A stretch of DNA of 19,023 nt. Source: JBBQZP01 sp038207585 (GTDB taxonomy: Bacteria; Pseudomonadota; Alphaproteobacteria; Rhodobacterales; Rhodobacteraceae). Below the pieces are notes generated by a model that worked only from the letters and a program-made list of their open reading frames with translations, did not search any database and was not told where the DNA came from. The stretch is from contig JBBQZP010000051.1 in the NCBI GenBank assembly GCA_038207585.1, positions 1 through 19,023 on the forward strand, read 5' to 3'. This document shows, piece by piece, positions 7,981-13,828 of the stretch; within the stretch, counting starts at the first letter, position 1, and each line of letters starts with the position of its first letter. Both the position numbers and the translations under genes were made by a program.

Positions 7981-8197
7981 CTATGGTCGCAGGCCCGCGC
8001 GGCGCTCCAGCAATTCGATCCGGTTGCCGAACGGATCATCCACCTAAATCGACGAGATCCCCGGCAGATCAACGTCGCGCCGCCAGACCACCCCCACCGC
8101 CTTCATAAAATGCAACCGCAGCCGCCTCACCGCCCCACGGCATCGCAAGTGGAACATGATGCAACCCGACCACCAGCCCCGTGCCTGCCGCTTTCAT
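7981..8197 (-). pseudogene. Remnant of a VOC (glyoxalase/bleomycin-resistance fold) gene
   Basis: Two pieces of a VOC protein lie head to tail in different frames. The first, from an ATG at 8195-8197 to about 8099, encodes LAMPWGGEAAAVAFYEG, the usual first strand and helix. The second, from about 8100 to the TAG at 7981-7983, encodes DVDLPGISSI, then an in-frame TAG (8044-8046), then VDDPFGNRIELLERR, the signature last strands of the fold. Around 60-70 residues expected between the pieces are missing, at the same place where the frame shifts. So there is an internal deletion, a frameshift and a nonsense codon. The original reaction is unknown. The gene followed trmJ in the same direction. 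This remnant fills most of the 340-bp gap between trmJ and ctaA. Confidence 0.85.
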
Positions 8198-8229
8198 TTT
8201 GACAAAAATATCCCCGCCGGAGGCATCCG
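8191..8229 (-). repeat. 39-bp dispersed intergenic element, copy 1
   Basis: This 39-bp segment matches 13690-13728 at 34 of 39 positions. On the minus strand it runs from a GGATGCCTCCGGCGGGG core into GATATTTTTGTCAAAATGAAAG. Both copies lie after a stop codon and before the next start codon of a same-strand gene pair. Here the ATG of the VOC remnant falls inside the element. Confidence 0.7.
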
Positions 8230-8251
8230 CCGTCTGGCCCGCGCGCCACGC

Positions 8252-9007
8252 CTATTCATCGCCCTGCCGCAGCTTCCACGCAATCTGGCGCAACATGCCG
8301 TGGAATGTCTGCACCTCGGCCCGCGTCAGGCGCAGCCGCGACCACATGTTGCGCAGAGCAAGCTTCATGCCGGGCACCTTCGGCTCGGGGTAAAAGAATC
8401 CCGCCGCGTCCAATGTCGCCTCGTAATGGTCGCCCAACTTCTGCACTTCGATCCCACTGGCAAATTCGGTGCGGGCGAATTGCATGACCTCGGGGGCCAC
8501 CTCAACGGTCTGGCGCCGCCACTCATACCCCACCAGCAAAACGCACTGCCCAAGGTTCAGCGACGGGAAATCCGGGTTCACCGGCACGGTGATGATCGCA
8601 CTGGCCTGCGCCACATCCTCATTCTCCAACCCTGCCCGCTCCGGCCCGAACAGCACCGCCACGCGCTTGCCCGCGTCCATCAGCGCGCGCGCCTGCGCCA
8701 TCGCTGCTTCGGGCGTCAGCACGGGTTTTGACAACTCGCGCCCCCGCGCGGTGGTGGCAAAGACATAGTCGCAATCGGCCAGCGCGCCCGCCACGTCGGG
8801 GAAAATCCCCGCGCCGTCCAGAACCCGCCCCGCGCCTGACGCCATCGCGTTCGCCCGTGGGTTCGGCCAGCCGTCGCGCGGGTCCACGATCCGCATCCGC
8901 TCCAGCCCGAAGTTGAGCATGGCTCGCGCGGCCGCCCCGATATTCTCGCCCATCTGCGGGCGGACCAGAACGAATACGGGCGGAATGGGGTCAGGGCTTT
9001 GGGTCAT
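8252..9007 (-). CDS. trmJ: tRNA (cytidine/uridine-2'-O-)-methyltransferase TrmJ
   Basis: A 251-residue SPOUT methyltransferase of the TrmH family, subgroup 1, which methylates the 2'-O of nucleotide 32 in the tRNA anticodon loop using S-adenosylmethionine. Motif 1 is NIGAAARAMLNFG (22-34), motif 2 LFGPERAGL (119-127), and motif 3 the knot-forming SLNLGQ (149-154). A longer frame begins at a GTG (9085), but I chose the ATG at 9007 because relatives start about ten residues before VFVLVRPQMGENIG. No ribosome binding site precedes that ATG; a promoter placed so that transcription starts at or near it suggests leaderless translation. It is divergent from the ThiE-like gene. Confidence 0.9.
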   Translation of the reverse strand: MTQSPDPIPPVFVLVRPQMGENIGAAARAMLNFGLERMRIVDPRDGWPNPRANAMASGAGRVLDGAGIFPDVAGALADCDYVFATTARGRELSKPVLTPEAAMAQARALMDAGKRVAVLFGPERAGLENEDVAQASAIITVPVNPDFPSLNLGQCVLLVGYEWRRQTVEVAPEVMQFARTEFASGIEVQKLGDHYEATLDAAGFFYPEPKVPGMKLALRNMWSRLRLTRAEVQTFHGMLRQIAWKLRQGDE

Positions 9008-9013
9008 CGCCGC

Positions 9014-9042
9014 GTGATACTCTGCCCGGACAAGATCCGCAA
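9014..9042 (-). promoter_or_regulatory. trmJ promoter, probably giving a leaderless mRNA
   Basis: TTGCGG (9037-9042) and TATCAC (9014-9019) are spaced 17 bp apart. The expected start site, about 7 nt past the -10 box, coincides with the trmJ ATG at 9007. The -35 box is identical to the one at 125-130. Confidence 0.42.
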
Positions 9043-9111
9043 TTCGCGCAGGCGATGGTAATGGCCGGCGTTCTGCGCTAGTCACACCAAAACCCGCGCA
9101 GGATTGCCAAA

Positions 9112-9729
9112 ATGCCAGAAGACCGCCCGCAAATCTATCTGATCACACCCACCGAGATGGACCTTGCGACCTACCCGGACACTCTCGCCGCCGTGCTTGA
9201 CGGGGCAGACATTGCCTGCGTGCGTCTGGCGCTGTCCACGACCGATGAAGACCACGTTGCGCGCGCCGCCGATGCGCTGCGGGTGCTGACCCATTCCCGC
9301 GATGTGGCGCTGGTGATCGAACGCCATGTGCTGCTGGTTGAACGGCTTGGCCTTGACGGCGTGCATCTGACCGACGCGGGGGCCTCCGTGCGAAACCTGC
9401 GCAAGGATCTGGGCAATGATGCGATCATCGGCACGTTCTGCGGCACCACCCGCCACACCGGCATCGGTGCGGCCGAAGCCGGGGCAGACTATGTGGCCTT
9501 TGGTCCTGTGGGGCAGACCCCTTTGGGCGACGGCAGCCACGCGGAATTCGAGCTGTTCGAATGGTGGTCAGAAATGATCGAGGTTCCGGTCGTCGCTGAA
9601 GGCGCGCTGACCGCTGATCTGGTGGCCCGACTTGGCCCAGTCACCGATTTCTTCGGGATCGGCGCCGAGATATGGCGCGAGGAAAATCCCCTCGCTGCCC
9701 TGCGCCGCCTGCTTGCACCCTTGGGCTAA
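9112..9729 (+). CDS. ThiE/TenI-like thiamine phosphate synthase family protein, divergent
   Basis: A 205-residue TIM-barrel protein of the thiamine monophosphate synthase superfamily. The fold is plain from IYLITP (8-13), LGLDGVHLTD (79-88), IIGTFCGTTRH (105-115) and AEAGADYVAFGPVGQT (121-136). The residues that bind the pyrimidine pyrophosphate and magnesium in ThiE are altered: CVRLAL (36-41) replaces the QxRxK motif, IER (69-71) replaces the NDR motif, and EGALTADL replaces the GGI phosphate-binding turn. It may not make thiamine phosphate, and no thi gene is beside it. A paralogue of unknown function is as likely as a true ThiE. AGGA lies about 8 nt before the ATG. The stop is followed at once by a long hairpin. 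Confidence 0.8.
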   Translation: MPEDRPQIYLITPTEMDLATYPDTLAAVLDGADIACVRLALSTTDEDHVARAADALRVLTHSRDVALVIERHVLLVERLGLDGVHLTDAGASVRNLRKDLGNDAIIGTFCGTTRHTGIGAAEAGADYVAFGPVGQTPLGDGSHAEFELFEWWSEMIEVPVVAEGALTADLVARLGPVTDFFGIGAEIWREENPLAALRRLLAPLG

Positions 9730-9730
9730 A

Positions 9731-9774
9731 GCGTGTTGCGTTTGACCCGGTTCAGCAGATCAAACGCAACACGC
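9731..9774. terminator. 15-bp perfect stem-loop after the ThiE-like gene
   Basis: GCGTGTTGCGTTTGA (9731-9745) pairs perfectly with 9760-9774 around a 14-nt loop, starting one base after the ThiE-like stop codon. It has no following U-run. It could act as a transcript end in either direction between the converging genes, or be one unit of a palindromic repeat family. Confidence 0.55.
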
Positions 9775-9800
9775 GACATTCCCAATGGCTTGCATGTCTT

Positions 9801-9837
9801 GGATTTCCTTCAATCTGAATCAGATTAAAGGAAATCT
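9801..9837. repeat. Long palindrome between converging genes
   Basis: GATTTCCTT (9802-9810) pairs with AAGGAAATC (9828-9836). After one mismatch (9811 with 9827), AATCTGA (9812-9818) pairs with TCAGATT (9820-9826) around a single A. The result is a nearly perfect 35-bp palindrome ending 5 bp before the olsA stop codon. It is AT-rich, unlike its surroundings. It may serve as a terminator for olsBA or be a REP-like element. Confidence 0.6.
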
Positions 9838-9840
9838 ACC

Positions 9841-10665
9841 TTAGACGTCACGCCCGGGATGGGCGGCGCGGATCACCGTTTCGCAATGTCGTGCCAGTGC
9901 CTTGCGGTCGGCAAAATCCGCGACGGCAACGGGGGCATGAAAAACAACCTCGACCCGCCCCTGACGGCCCTGCGCCAGAACCGCCAGCAAATGCGGGCCA
10001 AAGTCCATTTCACCCCACCAGCCGTAGAACCGCGCGTCCGCGCCGGGAGGTGCGTGATAAATCACCGTGACGGGTTGAACATGCAACATATCCTTAAGCC
10101 CGTGTGTGAAAAACGCGGCAAAAAGCGTTGATTTGAAAGGAATAACCCGCGTGGCATCGGTGCTTGTTCCTTCGGGGAAGAACAATAGCCTGTGCCCCGC
10201 CCGCAACCGCGCCTCAAACAGATCCTGCTGCACCTTCGCCTCAGCCCCCTTGCGGGCGATGAACACCGTGCCTGTGGCCCGCGCCAGCCAGCCGATACCA
10301 GGCCAGCCCGCCACCTCGGATTTCGACACGAAGTAAATCAGCTGTGCGGCATTCAGCGTAAAGATATCCAGCCAACTGCCATGATTGGCAACCACGGCCC
10401 CCCGCTGCGCCATCGGCACGCCGCGAACCGAATATCCGATGCCAAGAATGACAAAGGCCGCCCGACAAACAAACTGTGTGATCAGGGGCGTCACGGGGCG
10501 GTTCAGGCCGCACAAGGGCCGCTCCACCAACCGCGTCAACAGAAGGAGCGCCAGACAGGTATAGGTCACCACGCCCAGTGCTGTGCCGCGCCACAAGACG
10601 CGAAACCACCCCGCCAGACCCCAGGCCTGAACCGGGGGCTCGTCGTCGCCCCGCCACAATGTCAT
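9841..10665 (-). CDS. olsA: Lyso-ornithine lipid O-acyltransferase (OlsA)
   Basis: A 274-residue membrane-associated PlsC-family acyltransferase. The catalytic NHGSWLD (HX4D, H95-D100) and acyl-acceptor site FPEGTS (163-168) are intact, and a hydrophobic segment lies at about 29-45. Alone it could be an ordinary 1-acylglycerol-3-phosphate acyltransferase. Its ATG overlaps the stop of olsB as ATGA, which points to the second step of ornithine lipid synthesis: transfer of a fatty acyl group onto the hydroxyl of lyso-ornithine lipid at the inner membrane. Some OlsA proteins also make phosphatidic acid. Longer upstream starts would run into the olsB coding region and are less likely. Confidence 0.85.
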   Translation of the reverse strand: MTLWRGDDEPPVQAWGLAGWFRVLWRGTALGVVTYTCLALLLLTRLVERPLCGLNRPVTPLITQFVCRAAFVILGIGYSVRGVPMAQRGAVVANHGSWLDIFTLNAAQLIYFVSKSEVAGWPGIGWLARATGTVFIARKGAEAKVQQDLFEARLRAGHRLLFFPEGTSTDATRVIPFKSTLFAAFFTHGLKDMLHVQPVTVIYHAPPGADARFYGWWGEMDFGPHLLAVLAQGRQGRVEVVFHAPVAVADFADRKALARHCETVIRAAHPGRDV

Positions 10666-11447
10666 GCCGGGGTGCCGTGCTTTCGGGTGTAGAATGCCCG
10701 ATGCCGGGCCGACATGGCTGCCGTATCCATTACAAGGCACACATCCGTTGTGTTGAACGCCGTATCAACCCACGCCCCATCCCCGACAAAGCCGCCCAAC
10801 CGAAGGTAAGCCTTGATCAGCGCTGGTGTCGCCAGCATCGCAAGCTTGCGGTCGATCTGATCCGCCGGCACCAAATCCATCTCGGCGCGCTCCGGCCCGA
10901 TGGCGCGCACCCGCAACGCGGGCGGGGCAAGGTGATTGTGGTTCAGATAGGCCAGCGGCTGGGCCAACGCGTCCAGATCGGTGCCGTGGAAACTGGCAAC
11001 GCCGAACATCACCTCGATGTCCCGGTCCAGCACATATTCGGCCAGCCCGTTCCACAACTGCAGCATCGCCGTGCCGCCACGATACTCGGCATGCACACAG
11101 GACCGGCCCAATTCCAGAAGCTTGCGCCCCGACGTGCGCAGCGGGGTCAGATCATACTCATCCTCTGAATAAAACCGTCCGTGCGCGGCAGCCCGGTCAC
11201 CCGGCAGCACGCGGTAAACCCCCACCACATCGTCCAGATCATCCGGGTCGCGCCGGTTGTCGATCAGCAAAAGATGGTCAAATACTGCGTCAAACGCATC
11301 CCGCTCCAGCCGGGCCTCGTGGTCGACCAACGCGCCGTCGCCACCCAATTCCTCGACAAACACCCGGTAGCGCAGACGCTGCGCGGCCATCAGGTCGCGC
11401 GGTGTTGCGGCCAGACGCAGCACAAAATGCGGGTCGTCGGAAATCAT
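10662..11447 (-). CDS. olsB: L-ornithine N-alpha-acyltransferase (OlsB)
   Basis: A 261-residue GNAT-fold enzyme of the OlsB/hemolysin-like family. It transfers a 3-hydroxyacyl group from acyl carrier protein to the alpha-amino group of ornithine, the first step of phosphate-free ornithine lipid synthesis. Family features seen are LRYRVFVEELGG near the N-terminus, FDHLLLIDN, VVGVYRVLPGDRA, the SEDEYDLTPL block, and ELGRSCVHAEYRGGTAMLQL. I chose the ATG at 11447, preceded by GGTGGG, over a GTG three codons upstream. It forms a two-gene operon with olsA under a candidate promoter at 11487-11515. Such lipids often replace phospholipids under phosphate limitation; no Pho box is visible. Confidence 0.9.
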   Translation of the reverse strand: MISDDPHFVLRLAATPRDLMAAQRLRYRVFVEELGGDGALVDHEARLERDAFDAVFDHLLLIDNRRDPDDLDDVVGVYRVLPGDRAAAHGRFYSEDEYDLTPLRTSGRKLLELGRSCVHAEYRGGTAMLQLWNGLAEYVLDRDIEVMFGVASFHGTDLDALAQPLAYLNHNHLAPPALRVRAIGPERAEMDLVPADQIDRKLAMLATPALIKAYLRLGGFVGDGAWVDTAFNTTDVCLVMDTAAMSARHRAFYTRKHGTPA

Positions 11448-11486
11448 GTGTCCCACCAGATTGCGCCAACCGCCGAATGCCCGCGT

Positions 11487-11515
11487 GTCTTAGGCGGCGC
11501 GATGTGCGAATGCAA
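11487..11515 (-). promoter_or_regulatory. olsBA promoter
   Basis: TTGCAT (11510-11515) and TAAGAC (11487-11492) are separated by 17 bp, with the expected start site about 33 nt upstream of the olsB ATG. Confidence 0.45.
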
Positions 11516-11580
11516 CCGTTTCGCCATGGCTCATCCGTTCTGAACCGGGCGCGGTCCGGTTTCCGGCTTGAATTCAACTT

Positions 11581-11775
11581 CTATTCAGCCCTAGGCTGAT
11601 TGTCGGAATCGAACACCCGCAAAAGTGTAATCCGAGAGCCGTCAATAACTTGTTTACCTTGATGCTGGAAGTTGACCGTGATCCGGTCCCCGATGTTGGA
11701 CTGCACCTGCCCTATACCCCAGTCGGGCGCTCCGGGGTGGCGCACCAGCATTCCCGGCTCAAGCATTGCGTTCAT
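11581..11775 (-). CDS. DUF3553 domain-containing protein
   Basis: A 64-residue protein that is almost entirely a DUF3553 domain (VRHPGAPDWGIGQVQSNIGD, then ITVNFQHQGKQVID). This small beta-barrel-like module resembles the C-terminal tail of UvrD/PcrA-type helicases and is common as a stand-alone protein in alphaproteobacteria; its function is unknown. The ATG at 11775 has GGGG about 4 nt upstream, and another ATG follows three codons later. The gene diverges from chpT with only 45 bp between starts. A small hairpin (TCAGCC-CTA-GGCTGA, 11585-11599) overlaps the 3' end. Confidence 0.82.
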   Translation of the reverse strand: MNAMLEPGMLVRHPGAPDWGIGQVQSNIGDRITVNFQHQGKQVIDGSRITLLRVFDSDNQPRAE

Positions 11776-11820
11776 GTGACCCCGTGCCCCCGTTATATTT
11801 GCCTGCCTTAAGGACCGAAC
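11776..11820. promoter_or_regulatory. Shared divergent promoter region, DUF3553 and chpT
   Basis: The only AT-rich patch in this 45-bp gap is at 11792-11798. It reads TATAAC on the minus strand and TTATAT on the plus strand, so both genes may use overlapping -10 boxes; neither -35 box is convincing. AAGGA at 11809-11813, within a CCTTAAGG palindrome, is the chpT ribosome binding site. No full TTAA-N7-TTAA CtrA site is seen. Confidence 0.35.
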
Positions 11821-12417
11821 ATGACCAACCAGCCCGACATCGCCGCCCTGATCGGCTCTCGCATCTGCCACGATCTTATCAGCCCTATCGGTGCCATCGG
11901 CAATGGGGTGGAGCTTTTGATGCTGGAAGGGTCGGTCAAGGGCCCCGAAATTTCACTGATTTCCGAAAGCGTCGCCAATGCCAGCGCGCGCATCCGCTAT
12001 TTTCGCGTGGCGTTCGGGGCGGCCTCGGCGCAGCAACGCATCGGGCGGGCCGAGGTCACCTCGATCCTGTCGGATATCTTTCGCGGCGGGCGGCTGTCGG
12101 TCGATTGGCAAAGCCCGGCTGATCTTGCACGGGCCGAGGTGAAACTGGCGTTCCTGCTGATGCATTGCCTTGAATCGGCACTGCCCCTGGGCGGCCGGAT
12201 CACGGTCGATCATACTGACGGCCACTGGCAGATGTCGGCCTTCGCCAGCAAGACGCGGCCGGACCCGGCCCTGTGGGATATTCTGTCGGGTGCTGCGACA
12301 CCTGCCGATATCAGCGCGGGTCATGTGCATTTTGCGCTGGTCCCTCAGGAACTGAGCCGCGTGAACCGCGCCCTGACGGTTGAGATGACCGAAACCAGTA
12401 TCCGCCTGCGGTTCTAG
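11821..12417 (+). CDS. chpT: Histidine phosphotransferase ChpT
   Basis: A 198-residue dimeric phosphotransferase that relays phosphate from the hybrid kinase CckA to the response regulator CtrA (and CpdR), controlling cell cycle, motility and gene-transfer-agent programmes in alphaproteobacteria. The first helix carries the phospho-accepting H17 in SRICHDLISPIGAIGNGVEL. The rest follows the ChpT pattern: a second helix of the bundle (ISLISESVANASARIRYFRV), then a degenerate ATPase-like C-terminal domain with no nucleotide-binding motifs. Length fits the family (about 200). The stop lies 3 bp from the proA stop on the other strand. Confidence 0.92.
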   Translation: MTNQPDIAALIGSRICHDLISPIGAIGNGVELLMLEGSVKGPEISLISESVANASARIRYFRVAFGAASAQQRIGRAEVTSILSDIFRGGRLSVDWQSPADLARAEVKLAFLLMHCLESALPLGGRITVDHTDGHWQMSAFASKTRPDPALWDILSGAATPADISAGHVHFALVPQELSRVNRALTVEMTETSIRLRF

Positions 12418-12420
12418 CCC

Positions 12421-13680
12421 TCACGGCCGGATCGTCCCCTGCCCCGTCACCAGATATTTGAAGCTGGTCAGCTGCTCCGCCCCGACCGGCCCCCGCGCAT
12501 GCATCTTGCCAGTGGCAATGCCGATCTCGGCCCCCATACCGAACTCACCGCCATCGGCGAACTGGGTCGAGGCGTTGCGCATCAGGATCGCGCTGTCGAG
12601 CCGCGCAAAGAACCGCTCGGCGGTTTCATCATTTTGCGTCAGGATGCTTTCAGTATGGTTCGATCCATAGCGACGGATATGTGCAATGGCCTCGTCCACG
12701 CCGTCGACCAGCTTTGCTGCAATGATCATGTCCAAAAACTCATGCCCGAAATCCTCGGGCGCGGCCTGAACGGTGCCGGGAACGCGCAACAACTCACCCT
12801 CGGTGCGCACCTCAACCCCGGCAGCGAGCAAGTCCCCGATCAACCCCGCCCCGTGTTTGGTATAAAACCCCCAGTCGACCAGCAGACATTCCGCCGCCCC
12901 GCAAACCCCGGTACGCCGCGTCTTGGCGTTCAGAACAACCCGCCGCGCAACCTCGGGATCAGCATCGCGGTCGACGTAAACATGACAGATGCCGTCCAGA
13001 TGCGCAAAAACCGGCACCCGCGCCTCACGCTGCACAAGGCCCACCAGCCCCTTGCCGCCCCGCGGCACGATCACATCAATCAGATCAGACATCCGCAGCA
13101 TTTCGCTCACCGCCGCGCGATCCTGCGTCGGCACCAACTGGATCGCGTCAGCAGGCAACCCTGCCCCGATCACCCCCCGTACCATGCAGGCGTGCAGCGC
13201 CGCCGAGGATTCGGCACTTTCCGACCCCCCGCGCAAGATGACGGCATTTCCCGATTTCAGGCACAACGCGCCCGCATCCGCCGTCACATTGGGCCGGCTC
13301 TCATAGATCACCCCCACCACCCCCAACGGCGTGCGCACCCGGCGGATGTTCAGCCCATTGGGGCGATCCCATTCGGCAATCACCTCGCCCACCGGATCAC
13401 GCTGTTCCGCGATAGCGCGCAGACTGTCAACAATACCCCGGATGCGCCCCTCATCCAAAGTCAGCCGGTCCAGCATGGAAGACGACAGCCCCTTCGCCTC
13501 CGCCGCGCCAAGATCAATTGAATTTGCATCCAGAATGATCTGCCGATCGGCCCAGACCGCCTCCGCCGCCCCGATCAGCGCCGCATGCTTTCGCTCAGCC
13601 GACGCCAGCGCCAGCTCTCCCGCCGCCGCCCGCGCCCGCCCGCCCATGTCGCGCATCATCCGGGCCACATCGTCAGACAT
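12421..13680 (-). CDS. proA: Gamma-glutamyl phosphate reductase (ProA)
   Basis: A 419-residue NADPH-dependent aldehyde dehydrogenase-fold enzyme that reduces gamma-glutamyl phosphate to glutamate semialdehyde, the second step of proline synthesis. Motifs seen are VGVIYESRPNVTADAGALCL (122-141), LRGGSESAESS (149-159) and the catalytic cysteine C260 in TRRTGVCGAAECLL. The C-terminal HARGPVGAEQLTSFKYLVTG is also intact. Length is standard. It lies downstream of proB on the same strand, separated by 148 bp that contain two repeat structures rather than a tight overlap, which is unusual for a proBA pair. Expression may therefore be tuned separately. Confidence 0.97.
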   Translation of the reverse strand: MSDDVARMMRDMGGRARAAAGELALASAERKHAALIGAAEAVWADRQIILDANSIDLGAAEAKGLSSSMLDRLTLDEGRIRGIVDSLRAIAEQRDPVGEVIAEWDRPNGLNIRRVRTPLGVVGVIYESRPNVTADAGALCLKSGNAVILRGGSESAESSAALHACMVRGVIGAGLPADAIQLVPTQDRAAVSEMLRMSDLIDVIVPRGGKGLVGLVQREARVPVFAHLDGICHVYVDRDADPEVARRVVLNAKTRRTGVCGAAECLLVDWGFYTKHGAGLIGDLLAAGVEVRTEGELLRVPGTVQAAPEDFGHEFLDMIIAAKLVDGVDEAIAHIRRYGSNHTESILTQNDETAERFFARLDSAILMRNASTQFADGGEFGMGAEIGIATGKMHARGPVGAEQLTSFKYLVTGQGTIRP

Positions 13681-13689
13681 CGAAAACCC

Positions 13690-13728
13690 CTTTCAATTTG
13701 ACCCAAATATCCGCGCCGCAGGCATCCG
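13690..13728 (-). repeat. 39-bp dispersed intergenic element, copy 2
   Basis: This matches 8191-8229 at 34 of 39 positions, in the same orientation relative to the flanking genes. Here it ends 9 bp before the proA start codon. On the minus strand a GGATGCCTGCGGCGCGG core is followed by ATATTTGGGTCAAATTGAAAG. Confidence 0.7.
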
Positions 13729-13766
13729 GTCTTACCTCACCCGAGAGGCCCTGCGGAATCGAGCAC

Positions 13767-13810
13767 CAAGAATTTTCGAAAATTCTTGCAAAATTCTTCC
13801 AAGAATTTTG
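13767..13810. repeat. Four-copy AAGAATTTT array between proB and proA
   Basis: The 9-mer AAGAATTTT occurs at 13768-13776 and 13801-13809, and its complement AAAATTCTT at 13779-13787 and 13790-13798. All four start exactly 11 bp apart, in + - - + order. They form two adjacent 22-bp palindromes, 13767-13788 (perfect) and 13789-13810 (perfect apart from the central CC). In RNA, each outer arm could pair with either inner arm. The array is AT-rich amid GC-rich DNA and starts 19 bp downstream of the proB stop codon on the minus strand. Confidence 0.8.
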
Positions 13811-13828
13811 GTCCCGCCCCACATCCCG

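Noticed and set aside
11821..12417. Possible CtrA-binding control of chpT
   Set aside because: No TTAA-N7-TTAA pair is present upstream; the single TTAA belongs to the ribosome binding site palindrome.
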